From the NCBI RefSeq assembly GCF_020991125.1, contig NZ_CP087715.1:434001-498000 (forward strand): a DNA stretch of 64,000 nt, in the 5' to 3' direction. The DNA is from Microbulbifer celer. Lineage in GTDB: Bacteria; Pseudomonadota; Gammaproteobacteria; Pseudomonadales; Cellvibrionaceae. Both the position numbers and the translations under genes were made by a program. The stretch's first letter is position 1. Every line of letters begins with the position of its first letter. The notes beneath the pieces were generated by a model. That model saw only the letters and a list, made by a program, of their open reading frames with translations, was not told the DNA's origin and did no database searches. Shown piece by piece: positions 7,141-17,086 of this stretch.

Positions 7141-9825
7141 TTAGAACTGGTAAGAAACACCAGCCCAGTAGTAACGACCCTGGAAGTCGTAGAAGCTGTT
7201 CCAGTCGCTGTAACCGGAGGTGTCTTGCGGCTCCTCGTTGGTTACATTGTCCAGACCGGCAGATACGCGCAGAGAGTCAGTCGCATCCCAGCCACCACGC
7301 AGGTTCAGGTAGGTTTGGCTATCGATCGCCAGCTCGTACGGAGAGGCGCTGATGCCACTGTCAAAGTACTGTGCCTGGATGCCCGCATCCCAGCCGTTGC
7401 CGTACCAGGTGGCACTAGCCAGACCGCGCCAATCGACGTACATACCGCCGGTGAGACCTACTTCACCCAGGTAATCGGATTCAGTTTCGGTCTGTTCGTT
7501 GTACTCGGTGTACTCGAGCATACGGGTTGCCTGAGCACGCAGCGCCAGACGGCCGGCGTCGAAGTGCAGGTTCTGGACGATATCGATATCAACACCGCGG
7601 GTGTCGATCTGACCGATATTCATCTGCGCACCTTCCAGGCGAACGATCTGATCGCCGGCACCGCGAGTAACAGAGTTACAGGCAGTTGCGATACCGTCAC
7701 GGAAGCAGTCGTCCAGGATACGCTGCAGGTCCGGATTGGTGATCGCGTTTTCTACGGAGATGTCGTAGTAGTCCAGTGTGATGGACAGATCGTCTACGAA
7801 GCTCGGAGTCCAGACGACACCGAAAGTGAAGGATTCCGCTTCTTCCGGTTGCAGTTCCTGGTTACCGCCAATGTTGGTCGGAACCTGGCTGCCAGCCTGT
7901 TCAAAGCCCGGGCTGACCTTGTCACAGTAGGCACCCTGGCCCTTGGTGTTGGCTTCGCCGGTGCTGCAGGGGTCGGTCAGGGTTTCGTAGCTCTGGGCGC
8001 TACCGCTGAACAGCTCGTAGATGCCCGGTGCACGGAAAGAGGTGGAGAAGCTGGAGCGTATACGCACGTCTTCGATCGGCGCGTAAAGCAGGCCAACTTT
8101 ACCAGTGCTCTCGCCGCCGAAGGTACTGAAGTCGGAGTAGCGCACGGCTACGTCGGCAGTCAGCTCTTCGGCGCCTTTCACACCCGCCAGAATCGGCAGG
8201 TTGAATTCGGCAAATACTTCAGCAACATCGTACTCGCCACCGGTGGCGTCTTGCTGGTTACCGAAGGTCTCTCCGCTCTGGGTTTCTGGAGACGGGTTGA
8301 ACTCACCAGACTCTTCACGGTATTCCACACCGGTAGCAAAACCGAGTGCGCCGCCCTGGAACTGAACCGCTTCGATGTCACCGGTCAGGCTCGCACCGAT
8401 GTTGATCAGCTCGTACTCGTTGTCTTCACGGTCGTCGTAGCTGAAGTAGTTGATGATTTCCGGGCTCATGCCACCGGCAAACTCGTAATCCAGACCTGCT
8501 TCACCGCTGAAAATTTCATTCAGCTTGGTCTTGTTATAGGAGTTTGCAGTAACGTTCTCGCCTTCGTTCTTGCCGTAGCTTGCGAATGCGTCCCAGCTCC
8601 AGCCGTTGTTCAGGTCACCGCGAATACCGCCGAGGAAACGGTAAGTGTCGGTTTTCTGTTCGGAGTCACGGGTACCGCCGGCAACTGGACGGATGCGCAG
8701 GTCATTGAACCCGTCAATGCCATCGTCACCGATACCGTAAGCCCAAGTGTCGCCCGGGTAGGGGAATTTTTCGTCATCCGGGTTGGAGCCATTGGCTTCC
8801 CATGCGTCGTAGGCTTCTTGCCAGGCTTCTTGCAGCTGGGACTGGATTTCAGCCGGCAGGTGTTTTTCCGCATCCAACTCGAAGCCATTACCAGCGTACA
8901 TAGGCTGTGCAGCCAGCTGCTGATTGGTGGTTTTGGTGGTGTAGCTCGCTTCACCGAACAGCTCAACAGAGTTGGTCAGGGAGAAAGTGCCGGATGCCGT
9001 CGCAGAAGTCCGCTCCATCGCGCCGGACAGCCACATGTGCTGGCCGATGTCGTAAGTGCTGTACTCGCCCAGAGATACGCCGTCTTCGCCGATCGCGAAG
9101 TTGCCGTAGCTGGTCAGGATGTTGCCGTTGGGAGACATGGAGCTCTGCAGGCCAGCCCAGTCGCGATCGTTGTAAGTGATTTCATCGCGCTGGCTGTGGG
9201 AAATGTTGGCGATGAAGTTACCGCGCTCACCTTCGTTACCGAAAGTGAAGGAGATCTCGCCGTTCTCGCCGCCACCTTCAGTGGTGGAACCGGCGCGCGC
9301 ATTGATGCGCAGACCGTCGTAGGAATCTTTCATCACGACGTTGATAACACCGGCAACCGCGTCGGCGCCGTATACCGCAGATGCACCGTCGGTCAGAACT
9401 TCGATACGGTCAATCATGTCTACCGGGATGTTATTCATATCAACCGCGGAGCTAACGCCGGATGCGGAGGATACGAAGCGACGGCCATTTACCAGTACCA
9501 GAGTACGAGCAGAGCCCAGGTTGCGCAGGTCGACAAATGCCAGACCCATGCCGCCGTTGTTGTCGTTGGCGTTGATGCCGGTGGTGCCCATGGACGGCAG
9601 CTGGTTCAGCAGCTCGTCGATGGTGCCGACGCCGGAGCGGCTGATCGCTTCGGAATCAACGATAGTGATGGGGCCAGTAGTGGAGAGCGGATCGCGGGCA
9701 ATGCGAGAGCCGGTAACGATCACTTCTTCAACGGTAGGGCCGGGAACCGCTTCTTGGGCTGATACGCCAGCAGCGGCGACAGCGCTGAATGCTGCAACAG
9801 CAATACTCAACTTGGTCTTGATCAT
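7141..9825 (-). CDS. TonB-dependent outer-membrane receptor 1
   Basis: The 894-aa product has a signal peptide (residues 1-23, cut after VSA), a TonB-box-like EEVIVTGSRI (33-42), a plug domain with VLVNGRRF and IEVLTDGASAVYGADAVAG, then a long beta-barrel ending in the outer-membrane signature VSYQF with terminal Phe. AAGGA lies 7 nt before the ATG at 9825. The barrel carries paired cysteines (DPCSTG...AYC, DDCFRDGIATAC) common in this receptor subgroup. It takes up a large substrate using the proton-motive force; the nutrient is unknown. Residue 1 could also be placed 9 codons upstream, which is less likely. Confidence 0.93.
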   Translation of the reverse strand: MIKTKLSIAVAAFSAVAAAGVSAQEAVPGPTVEEVIVTGSRIARDPLSTTGPITIVDSEAISRSGVGTIDELLNQLPSMGTTGINANDNNGGMGLAFVDLRNLGSARTLVLVNGRRFVSSASGVSSAVDMNNIPVDMIDRIEVLTDGASAVYGADAVAGVINVVMKDSYDGLRINARAGSTTEGGGENGEISFTFGNEGERGNFIANISHSQRDEITYNDRDWAGLQSSMSPNGNILTSYGNFAIGEDGVSLGEYSTYDIGQHMWLSGAMERTSATASGTFSLTNSVELFGEASYTTKTTNQQLAAQPMYAGNGFELDAEKHLPAEIQSQLQEAWQEAYDAWEANGSNPDDEKFPYPGDTWAYGIGDDGIDGFNDLRIRPVAGGTRDSEQKTDTYRFLGGIRGDLNNGWSWDAFASYGKNEGENVTANSYNKTKLNEIFSGEAGLDYEFAGGMSPEIINYFSYDDREDNEYELINIGASLTGDIEAVQFQGGALGFATGVEYREESGEFNPSPETQSGETFGNQQDATGGEYDVAEVFAEFNLPILAGVKGAEELTADVAVRYSDFSTFGGESTGKVGLLYAPIEDVRIRSSFSTSFRAPGIYELFSGSAQSYETLTDPCSTGEANTKGQGAYCDKVSPGFEQAGSQVPTNIGGNQELQPEEAESFTFGVVWTPSFVDDLSITLDYYDISVENAITNPDLQRILDDCFRDGIATACNSVTRGAGDQIVRLEGAQMNIGQIDTRGVDIDIVQNLHFDAGRLALRAQATRMLEYTEYNEQTETESDYLGEVGLTGGMYVDWRGLASATWYGNGWDAGIQAQYFDSGISASPYELAIDSQTYLNLRGGWDATDSLRVSAGLDNVTNEEPQDTSGYSDWNSFYDFQGRYYWAGVSYQF

Positions 9826-10256
9826 AATGCATCCTTTATGTACTTGGGGCACTTACAAAGAAATTATCTGGTTGTTGTAATTTGAGTGCGGCGTGACTTT
9901 AAAGGATGTAAATCTTTTAGGGAACTAACGTGACATTTGTGAGTCGCGTACGATTCAGTCAAGGTGGTTGCTTATTGACCGGTGTGGTTGCTTTGTGTTC
10001 GGAGGTGGGGGGAGATTGTCGCTTATAGACGTAAAAATTATGAGGGGATTGCGATTTTTAATAAAAATTTAGGATGAGTGTAACTAAAATGATAGGGCGA
10101 GCCATCTTGGCCTAATTGTTTGTAAGTTGGAATATTTTCAGACTTTTTAACTGCAAATAACATTTTTTTCGTTGAAAATGGGTAGGGGTGGGCGCTGAGG
10201 GTATTACGAGTGTGGTGCGGGGCTGAGCCCCGCACACCGTATGAGATGCGAACCGA
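9826..10256. other. Intergenic region with AT-rich patch
   Basis: There is no convincing gene. The part next to 9825 should hold the promoter of receptor gene 1. About 10020-10190 is markedly AT-rich compared with its neighbours. Near the right end, GTGCGGGGC (10215-10223) and GCCCCGCAC (10227-10235) form a 9-bp hairpin with a TGA loop, 20 nt beyond the yhgN stop; it has no T-run, so it is a weak terminator candidate for yhgN. Confidence 0.5.
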
Positions 10257-10841
10257 TTAGCCTAAGCTCTGTTTCATTCCATCGAGAAACAATTGCACGG
10301 CCAGCATAACCAATACCATCCCCATCAATCGCTCTACGGCGATCAAACCCCGGTTCCCCAGCAATTTCGCCAAGGGGGATGATGCCAGCAGAATAACCGC
10401 GGAGACCCCCCAAGCGCCCAGCAACGCCAGCGTCCAATTCCAGAGTTGTTCCCCCTCGCTGTTGGTCATCAGCATCAAAATTGCCATTGTCGAGGGGCCC
10501 GCCACCAGCGGCACCGCCAACGGTACAAAGAACGGCTCCCCTTCCAGCCGCTCACCCATAATGCCGCCCTCGATGGGAAACACCATCCGAATCGCAATCA
10601 GGAACAGAATAATCGCCCCCGCAATCCGGATCGCCTCCTGCGACAACCCCAGCCAGGCCAGCACAAAGCGCCCGCCGTAGAGGAACACCAGCAACACAAT
10701 CAGCGCAAAAATGAGCTCGCGCATGATCACATAGAGCTGGCGTTTGGGGGGGACGTTCTTCAGGGCGGACAGGAACACCGGGATGTTACCCAGGGGGTCC
10801 ATGACGAAGAGGAGGGTGAGGAAGGCGGTTAATGTGTCCAT
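10257..10841 (-). CDS. yhgN: MarC-family integral membrane protein YhgN
   Basis: The 194-aa product is close in length and sequence to E. coli YhgN (~197 aa), with about six membrane segments. Visible family motifs are MDPLGNIPVFLSALK at the N terminus, GAIILFLIAIRMVFP, and PFFVPLAVPLVAGPSTMA. MarC-family proteins sit in the inner membrane; their role is not settled, and an early link to multiple antibiotic resistance was not confirmed for MarC. It is a lone gene between two receptor genes on the same strand. Confidence 0.9.
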   Translation of the reverse strand: MDTLTAFLTLLFVMDPLGNIPVFLSALKNVPPKRQLYVIMRELIFALIVLLVFLYGGRFVLAWLGLSQEAIRIAGAIILFLIAIRMVFPIEGGIMGERLEGEPFFVPLAVPLVAGPSTMAILMLMTNSEGEQLWNWTLALLGAWGVSAVILLASSPLAKLLGNRGLIAVERLMGMVLVMLAVQLFLDGMKQSLG

Positions 10842-10876
10842 ATGGTGCTCAAATTCTATTCGACTCTGAATTAAAA

Positions 10877-10898
10877 AAGGGGCCCCTGAGGGCCCCTT
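10877..10898 (-). terminator. Terminator of receptor gene 2
   Basis: AAGGGGCCC (10877-10885) pairs with GGGCCCCTT (10890-10898). Read on the minus strand the stem is followed by a run of T, and it starts 24 nt after the end of receptor gene 2. Confidence 0.85.
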
Positions 10899-10921
10899 CT
10901 ATCGCTAAAACTTTGCAGATG

Positions 10922-13723
10922 TTAGAACTTAATGTTAGCACCTGTAAAGAAGCGGCGGCCGATTACATCGTACATGCCCGGTTCGGTATTGGCATTGAAC
11001 GCGCTGTGGAAGCGAGGTGCATCTTCGTCAGTAACATTGTTGATACCGAAGGAGAAGTTGATGTTCTGCCAAGTATAAGTACCGATCAGGTCATGGTAGA
11101 TGATGCTTTCAGCTACTGCGTCGTCTGTCACGGAAGCTGGGCGCAGCGCGTCGACGGTTTTATCGATAAAACGCATATCCCAGTCCAGAGTCCAGTTATC
11201 GCCGAAAACGCCAACGTTGCTATTCCAGCGCCACTCAGGGAATACCTCAAAGCCGTTGGCGGTGCCAACCAGTTCGCGGGATCCCGCCAATGGGTAAGCG
11301 CGTTCATAGCTGTCTACCAGGGTCGCCATCCAGCCCAAGGTATACCCTTGCATCGGGCCTACGCTCAGGTCGCCGTGGTATTTCGCGGCAAAATCGAAAC
11401 CACTGGTCGTTAGAGTACCCAGGTTACCGAATGCGGCGTAAGCATCACCCGGATACGGAACACCACCGTATGCGTTCAGGTACGGATTGCCCTGTTCGCT
11501 TCCGTCAAACCCATACAGTACGGAGCACGCAGCACTACTCAGTTCTACGGAGTTCATACAGGCAGACATCAGGTCGTTGATGTCCTCGGAACCAATCACG
11601 TTATCGATTTCGATGCTCCAGTAGTCAACGCTGAGGGACAGACCTTCAGCGAAACCAGGAGTGTAAACGAAGCCAAAGTTGATGGACTCAGACTCTTCTG
11701 GTTCCAGCGGCTCTGCGGGAGCAGATGTCTCGTAATAAGACTGCCACGCGAAACCAAGTTCGCCTGCATCGGTAGTATCAATACCCAGAGCCTGACAGTT
11801 GTCGTACAGCGTTTGAGTGATATCCCCTGATTCCAGACGACGATCACCGAACTCACACAGCGGCTCAACGATCGGGAAGCCGCCGGATTGACCCTGGTTC
11901 AGCTCAGAGATGTTCGGAGCGCGGAAGCCTGTCGCGAAACCGGCACGAATACGCAGATCTTCCAGCGGCTGGTAGTCAGCACCAATTTTGTAGGTGGTAG
12001 CTTCACCGGCGGAAGTGTCGTAGTCGGAGTAACGAGTGGAGGCGTTCACGTCCAGGTTGTCCATAACAGGCAGAAGTACTTCGGCAAATACTTCTTTAAC
12101 CCCGTAGCCACCTTTCAGCGGATCGCCGGCACCGCCAGTAGTCAGACCTTCAGAAACAAATTCATCCGGGACGTACTGACCTTCTTCCTGACGGCTGTCA
12201 AACCCAACTGCCCAGCCTGCGGTACCGCCTGGCATTTCGATCATGTCACCACTAAACGACAATGAAGCGACTTCCATGCGGGATTTGTAGACGTCTTTCA
12301 GAGAGCCTGCAGTGAGGAACGCCATTTGTGCAGGGGAAATACTTCCAAATTCACCAAATGGGTTGAGTACACCAGCTTCGGCACACGCTGCATTAGCAGC
12401 GCAAGCATCAGGGTCTACTGCAATTGCCCAGCGGTCGAAACGACCATAATTAGTCGTTTCATCCATAGTTTGGTTTTCGGCAAACGTATAGCTGAAGTCC
12501 CAGTCAACTTTTCCAGCGATTTCGCCCGTGAAGCCAGCAACCATACGGTAGGAGTCAGCTGTTTGAGTGAAAAGGCGGCCGCCTGACTCTTCGAAGCGAC
12601 GGTTCACACGAACACCGATTCCAGAAATGCCGAGATCGTTTTGTGCATTATCTCCGAAAGGGTTGTACGGGTTGTTTGCCGGCACCCAATCGTTCCACTG
12701 CAGGCCGTTGTTTGGAGTTTGAATATCGTCGGTTACTGCAAAGGATGCATCTGGTGCGAGGCGCTGATGGGACGTTCGGCGGGTATAGAGCGCTTCTACG
12801 TAGCCCTCCACGTTATCGGAAATTTCCACGCTACCTAGAGCACCAAACTGCCAACGCTCGTTGGGGGTGATCAGGGCATTCACCGGTGCATAGTTATATA
12901 CGTCGTCAGAGGTGAACGGACGAGCCTTGCCTAATGCTGAATCGTAAATGTAGTTGCCATGTCCCGGGACGGCGATTTTCCGGCTATTGGAAGAGCCGGA
13001 ACCGATGGCTTTGAATGTGCCATCTTCCTGTAGAACCGGGTAAAGCGCTTCTGTTGCCCAGGGGCGCTCAGCCTGATACATCTCTTCCTGAACGGAGTAG
13101 CCCAAAGACATGACCATATTGCCACGGTCGCCATTAATGCCTGCGAGCATGGAGAAGCCGCTATTCTGAGCCTGGCCATCTTCCATGCCCTGCCCCAGGT
13201 TGGCGTTTATCTCGAAGCCTTCGAAGTCATCTTTAAGGATGAAGTTGACTACACCTGCGAGAGCGTCAGAGCCATAGATGGTAGAAGCACCGTCCTTCAG
13301 AACTTCTACGCGTTCGATCATGGCTTCAGGGATAGTGTTGATATCTACAGCACCATCACCGGTTGCGTCGCCGGCCTGGCGGCGGCCGTTGATCAATACC
13401 AGAGTACGGTTGAAGCCAAGACCGCGCATGTCGACCTTCTTCTGCCCCTGATCACTACCATTATTGGTAGAGGCGCCCATCTGATAACCGGTGAATGCGG
13501 GATCTTCTTTCAGGAACTCATCGACACTGGCTAGGCCAGCTTTACTCAACTCTTCAGTTCCGTATGAATTGATAGGACTGGAAGAACTAAAATCGTCTCG
13601 TGCAATCCGTGACCCGGTTACAACGACCTCTTCAACTAGAGTCGCATCTTCTTGCGCGAACGCGGGCAGAGCTGGAACCATAATCGACGCAGCAACGGCT
13701 ACGGACAGAAGGTTCTTTTTCAT
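10922..13723 (-). CDS. TonB-dependent outer-membrane receptor 2
   Basis: The 933-aa product has a signal peptide MKKNLLSVAVAASIMVPALPAFA, then EEVVVTGSRI, a plug with TLVLINGRRQ and VEVLKDGASTIYGSDALAG, and a long barrel ending in FFTGANIKF with terminal Phe. AGAGGA lies 6 nt before the ATG at 13723, so the 42 in-frame codons upstream are not part of the protein. Paired cysteines occur in extracellular-loop regions (DACAANAAC, MSACMN...AACSV). It shares the subgroup with receptors 1 and 3, suggesting gene duplication for related substrates. The ligand is unknown. Confidence 0.93.
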   Translation of the reverse strand: MKKNLLSVAVAASIMVPALPAFAQEDATLVEEVVVTGSRIARDDFSSSSPINSYGTEELSKAGLASVDEFLKEDPAFTGYQMGASTNNGSDQGQKKVDMRGLGFNRTLVLINGRRQAGDATGDGAVDINTIPEAMIERVEVLKDGASTIYGSDALAGVVNFILKDDFEGFEINANLGQGMEDGQAQNSGFSMLAGINGDRGNMVMSLGYSVQEEMYQAERPWATEALYPVLQEDGTFKAIGSGSSNSRKIAVPGHGNYIYDSALGKARPFTSDDVYNYAPVNALITPNERWQFGALGSVEISDNVEGYVEALYTRRTSHQRLAPDASFAVTDDIQTPNNGLQWNDWVPANNPYNPFGDNAQNDLGISGIGVRVNRRFEESGGRLFTQTADSYRMVAGFTGEIAGKVDWDFSYTFAENQTMDETTNYGRFDRWAIAVDPDACAANAACAEAGVLNPFGEFGSISPAQMAFLTAGSLKDVYKSRMEVASLSFSGDMIEMPGGTAGWAVGFDSRQEEGQYVPDEFVSEGLTTGGAGDPLKGGYGVKEVFAEVLLPVMDNLDVNASTRYSDYDTSAGEATTYKIGADYQPLEDLRIRAGFATGFRAPNISELNQGQSGGFPIVEPLCEFGDRRLESGDITQTLYDNCQALGIDTTDAGELGFAWQSYYETSAPAEPLEPEESESINFGFVYTPGFAEGLSLSVDYWSIEIDNVIGSEDINDLMSACMNSVELSSAACSVLYGFDGSEQGNPYLNAYGGVPYPGDAYAAFGNLGTLTTSGFDFAAKYHGDLSVGPMQGYTLGWMATLVDSYERAYPLAGSRELVGTANGFEVFPEWRWNSNVGVFGDNWTLDWDMRFIDKTVDALRPASVTDDAVAESIIYHDLIGTYTWQNINFSFGINNVTDEDAPRFHSAFNANTEPGMYDVIGRRFFTGANIKF

Positions 13724-13947
13724 TGGAAATCCTCTCTTGAACGTTGGACTTGTATAGTTTTGCCTTTTTTGGCTTTGGAAATGGCTACCCCCAAGCGGCC
13801 ACCTCCGTTCCCAACGTTTGTATAACGGGCGAGGAAAGGAGTCCCTCAAGAGATGAATGGAGTTTACGTGGGTTAAAAAGTCAGGTTTTGCATGTTATGT
13901 GGTCTTTAATGGTGGTTTCTAATTGCTGGATCATCAGAAAACAAAAA

Positions 13948-13969
13948 AGCCCCGTCAAATGACGGGGCT
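13948..13969 (-). terminator. Terminator of receptor gene 3
   Basis: AGCCCCGTC (13948-13956) and GACGGGGCT (13961-13969) form a 9-bp stem with loop AAAT. On the minus strand a run of T follows, 30 nt past the receptor 3 stop. Confidence 0.88.
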
Positions 13970-13999
13970 GAAGGTAAGAGCTACGTTGTTCTCGAAGGG

Positions 14000-16774
14000 T
14001 TAGAACTGGAAAGTCACACTGCCGTAGAAGAAGCGGCCGACGGTGTCGTAGCTTCTCATCAGGGTATTCATGTCATCGTTGTTGGTGACATAAGGCGGTT
14101 GCTGGTTCCAGACGTTGCGGATGCCGCCGGAGAGGGTCACGTTCTCCCAGCGGAAGTAGTTGAAGTTCACATCCTGGTACCAGGTGTTGTCGATGTGGGT
14201 TGCGAAATCGCCGGGGGCGGGATCGAAGTCATCTACTTCACCGAGCATGCGCACTGTAGTGAATGCACTCCAGCAGTCGTACTCGTAGCCCACTGTTCCG
14301 TAGAATTTCCATTCGGGGAACGCCACGATGGCAGTGGTTACCGGATCAGCACCGAAGTAGCCGGCGAGGTCGATGGTGGGATCCTCTGGGCTGCCGCGAT
14401 ACTTCCACTCGTGGAGATAAGTAGCAGTAGCATTAAAAGTCACAAGTCCCGGACCGGCTTCCATGCTGTAGTCGAAACCGAAGTCGACACCGGAGGTTTC
14501 AAAGGTGGCAACGTTCTGGCTATTCAGCAGCTGGCCGGCAATGGTGTTGTCGTTGGCCCGGCGAGTGGGCGCGGATGGTGATGGGCTGGTGCCCACTGCA
14601 GAACCGCCGGTAATCAGGTCACATAGTGGTGAGCTGAAGTTGGCGCTCTCATAGCATCCCTGAACAATGGTGTTGGTAGTGAGCGTACCGATTGCATCGT
14701 CGATGCTGATATCGAAGTAATCGACGGTGAAGCCCATATCGTCGGTCCAGCTGGGGGTCCACACAATACCCAGAGTCCAGCTCTCCGATTTCTCCGCTTT
14801 CAGATCCTCGTTACCGCCAAACAGGCCCGTTGCCTGGGTGCCGATGGTGGTGCCCGGAGCGATGCCGTCCGCCTGGCAGTTAGCAACAACATTGGCGTTA
14901 TCACCACTGCTGTACTCATCGCATGGATCGGCGTAGGTTTCCGCGGAAACTGTGGGTGGTAGAAAGAGGTCATCCAGACCCGGTGCACGGAAGCCTTCGG
15001 AATAGGTCGCGCGGAAGCGCAGCTCTTCCAGAGGTGCGTACTCGAGTACCGCACCGAATGTGGTGTCGCTACCAATGGTATTGTAGTCGGAGTAACGGGC
15101 GGAAGCCTCGAATGCCAGGATGTCGGCCCACGGGCGCCCTTCAAGGATCGGCACGCGAACCTCACCGTAGAATTCATCGACGCTATAGTGGCCGTCCCAG
15201 CTATCGCCACTGACGAAATAAATCTGGCCGATTTGTGCGGCGCCATCAGCGATGATATCGACACTTTCAGAACGGTGCTCATAGCCGATCGCCCAAGCTG
15301 GGGCTTCACCGGTCAGTGCCCACTCTCCAAAGTCGCCTACCAGGTTGGCTTGCAAGCTGCGCAGGGTAGAGCGCTCTACCGGCGAGTTTGTGACCAGTGC
15401 ATAGTCCTGCATTTCCTGGGTCAGTGTATCCCGAGCAAAGGGGTTCCAGGCTGGTACTCCGGATGCATCCAGCGCGGCTTGGCAATCTGGGTCTTCTGCA
15501 CAAGCTACTGGGTCCAGCAGATTCTGGAAGCGCACGGTATTACCGCGACCGCGGTCAATCTGGGAATCGACCCAGCGTGCATAGTTGTAGGACAGGTCCC
15601 AGGTCCACTCGTTACAGATTTCACCTTCGAGGCCGAGTACACCGCGCCAGGTGTTCAGATCCTGAGTAAATTGGCGGCCACCGGTTTCTTCCAGGCGGCG
15701 GCCGATGTTCACTGGCTCTCCGATGGGGTTGTACGGGTTGCTGACTGGAACTTCCGGTCCCCAGAAAGTACCCTCTGCCGCGAGTAGCTGGTCGGAACGG
15801 CGATTTACGAAGGATAGCTCCGAGAAACCATTAACCGTGGTGACGTCTTTCCAGTCCCACAGCTCGTAGGTGCCGTAGCCATACATGGAAGCGACTTCTT
15901 GCGGTGTACTCAGGTAACTGGCTGCTGCGAAGTTATAGCTATCGGTCGTCGCACTGAAATCCCGAACCACACCGGTTACTGGGTCAACGATCAGTTGATC
16001 GTCATTGGCGGTCGGAGAAAAGCGCGCCGGGGTCGTGGTAAAGCTACCGGAACATACGATGCTGCCGCCGATTTCAGCCAGCGGACATTCTGAAAAGTTG
16101 CGCTCATACTGCCAGATGTCTTCGCGTTTCGTATATTGCGCGTTGAGCATCACATGGCCTTTGTCGTTGCCGGTGCCGAAGGTCATCGCGGCAAGGTACT
16201 CGTCACCATCACCGTGGGTGGATGCACCGTAGTCAGCGGTGATCTCGGCACCTTCAAAATTTTTGCGAGTGATGATGTTGATCACGCCGGCGATAGCATC
16301 GGAGCCGTAAATGGTGGAGGCGCCGTCGCGCAGAATTTCTACGCGCTCGATAATGGATGTAGGAATGGTGTTCAGGTCGACCACGCCGGTCGCCCCTGCC
16401 GCAGAGCTCAAACGGCGGCCATTCATCAGAATCAATGTGCGGGCTGAGCCCAGACCGCGCAGCGAAACGGTTGCGAGACCGGCACTGCCATTGTTCACTG
16501 ACGAGCCCAGTTGGCCACCGGTCATGGAGGGGACATCCTGCAGGAAGTCCTCCAGTGTTGTCTGGCCGGATTGTTCTAGCTGCGCAGCATCAAAAACACT
16601 GATTGGCGTTGCACTGTTGGCGTCCGTGGCGCGTTGAATACGCGAACCGGTGACGACGATTTCTTCTACCTGGGCCTGAGTATCCTGGGCAAAAGAAGCA
16701 CTAGAAAAAGTGGATGTTATGGCTGCGGTCGCGATGACACCCTTGATTGCCCGAGAAAGACGGGTTCTGTCCAT
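14000..16774 (-). CDS. TonB-dependent outer-membrane receptor 3
   Basis: The 924-aa product has a signal peptide ending ASFA (residue 29), EEIVVTGSRI, a plug domain with ARTLILMNGRRL and VEILRDGASTIYGSDAIAG, and a barrel ending GSVTFQF. AGGAGAGG precedes the ATG at 16774 with good spacing. Cysteine pairs are present (DPCDEYSSGDNANVVANC, QGCYESANFSSPLC). The gene has its own terminator and a ~310-nt upstream gap, so it is probably transcribed alone. The substrate is not identifiable. Confidence 0.93.
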   Translation of the reverse strand: MDRTRLSRAIKGVIATAAITSTFSSASFAQDTQAQVEEIVVTGSRIQRATDANSATPISVFDAAQLEQSGQTTLEDFLQDVPSMTGGQLGSSVNNGSAGLATVSLRGLGSARTLILMNGRRLSSAAGATGVVDLNTIPTSIIERVEILRDGASTIYGSDAIAGVINIITRKNFEGAEITADYGASTHGDGDEYLAAMTFGTGNDKGHVMLNAQYTKREDIWQYERNFSECPLAEIGGSIVCSGSFTTTPARFSPTANDDQLIVDPVTGVVRDFSATTDSYNFAAASYLSTPQEVASMYGYGTYELWDWKDVTTVNGFSELSFVNRRSDQLLAAEGTFWGPEVPVSNPYNPIGEPVNIGRRLEETGGRQFTQDLNTWRGVLGLEGEICNEWTWDLSYNYARWVDSQIDRGRGNTVRFQNLLDPVACAEDPDCQAALDASGVPAWNPFARDTLTQEMQDYALVTNSPVERSTLRSLQANLVGDFGEWALTGEAPAWAIGYEHRSESVDIIADGAAQIGQIYFVSGDSWDGHYSVDEFYGEVRVPILEGRPWADILAFEASARYSDYNTIGSDTTFGAVLEYAPLEELRFRATYSEGFRAPGLDDLFLPPTVSAETYADPCDEYSSGDNANVVANCQADGIAPGTTIGTQATGLFGGNEDLKAEKSESWTLGIVWTPSWTDDMGFTVDYFDISIDDAIGTLTTNTIVQGCYESANFSSPLCDLITGGSAVGTSPSPSAPTRRANDNTIAGQLLNSQNVATFETSGVDFGFDYSMEAGPGLVTFNATATYLHEWKYRGSPEDPTIDLAGYFGADPVTTAIVAFPEWKFYGTVGYEYDCWSAFTTVRMLGEVDDFDPAPGDFATHIDNTWYQDVNFNYFRWENVTLSGGIRNVWNQQPPYVTNNDDMNTLMRSYDTVGRFFYGSVTFQF

Positions 16775-17086
16775 GGTATACCTCTCCTGATACCGGTAAT
16801 GTTCGCCGAATTTGGCCACGCCCTCCCTGACAACTGCGTACTTCTATCAATAGAGGCATGCTTACAACCCTAGAACAATTTTTCTTTCTTCAAGGTAAAT
16901 CGTGAATGAAATTGCGCCTTTGGTTCGCTGGTACCAATTGTGGCGTCAAGGCAGACGGAAAAAGCGAATAAACTGTGCGCAATTCCCCTTAGTAGGCGGG
17001 ATTTTTGAGTCAGTGGCTGTAAACAGTGAACTCAGCACAAGCGTAGACGGTTATTACTGAGGTCCAAGAATTATTAGGCAGGAAAT
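16775..17086. other. Intergenic region upstream of receptor gene 3
   Basis: No gene is recognisable. It lies between the start of receptor gene 3 and the end of receptor gene 4, both on the minus strand, so it should hold the receptor 3 promoter and the end of the receptor 4 transcript. I could not assign either signal; only weak AT-rich tracts near 16870-16890 are seen. Confidence 0.4.

Noticed and set aside
7225-9762. A very long open frame (845 codons) on the plus strand opposite receptor gene 1
   Set aside because: The minus-strand frame has a signal peptide, plug and barrel signature; the plus-strand translation is low-complexity-like with no family match, and is a by-product of codon bias.
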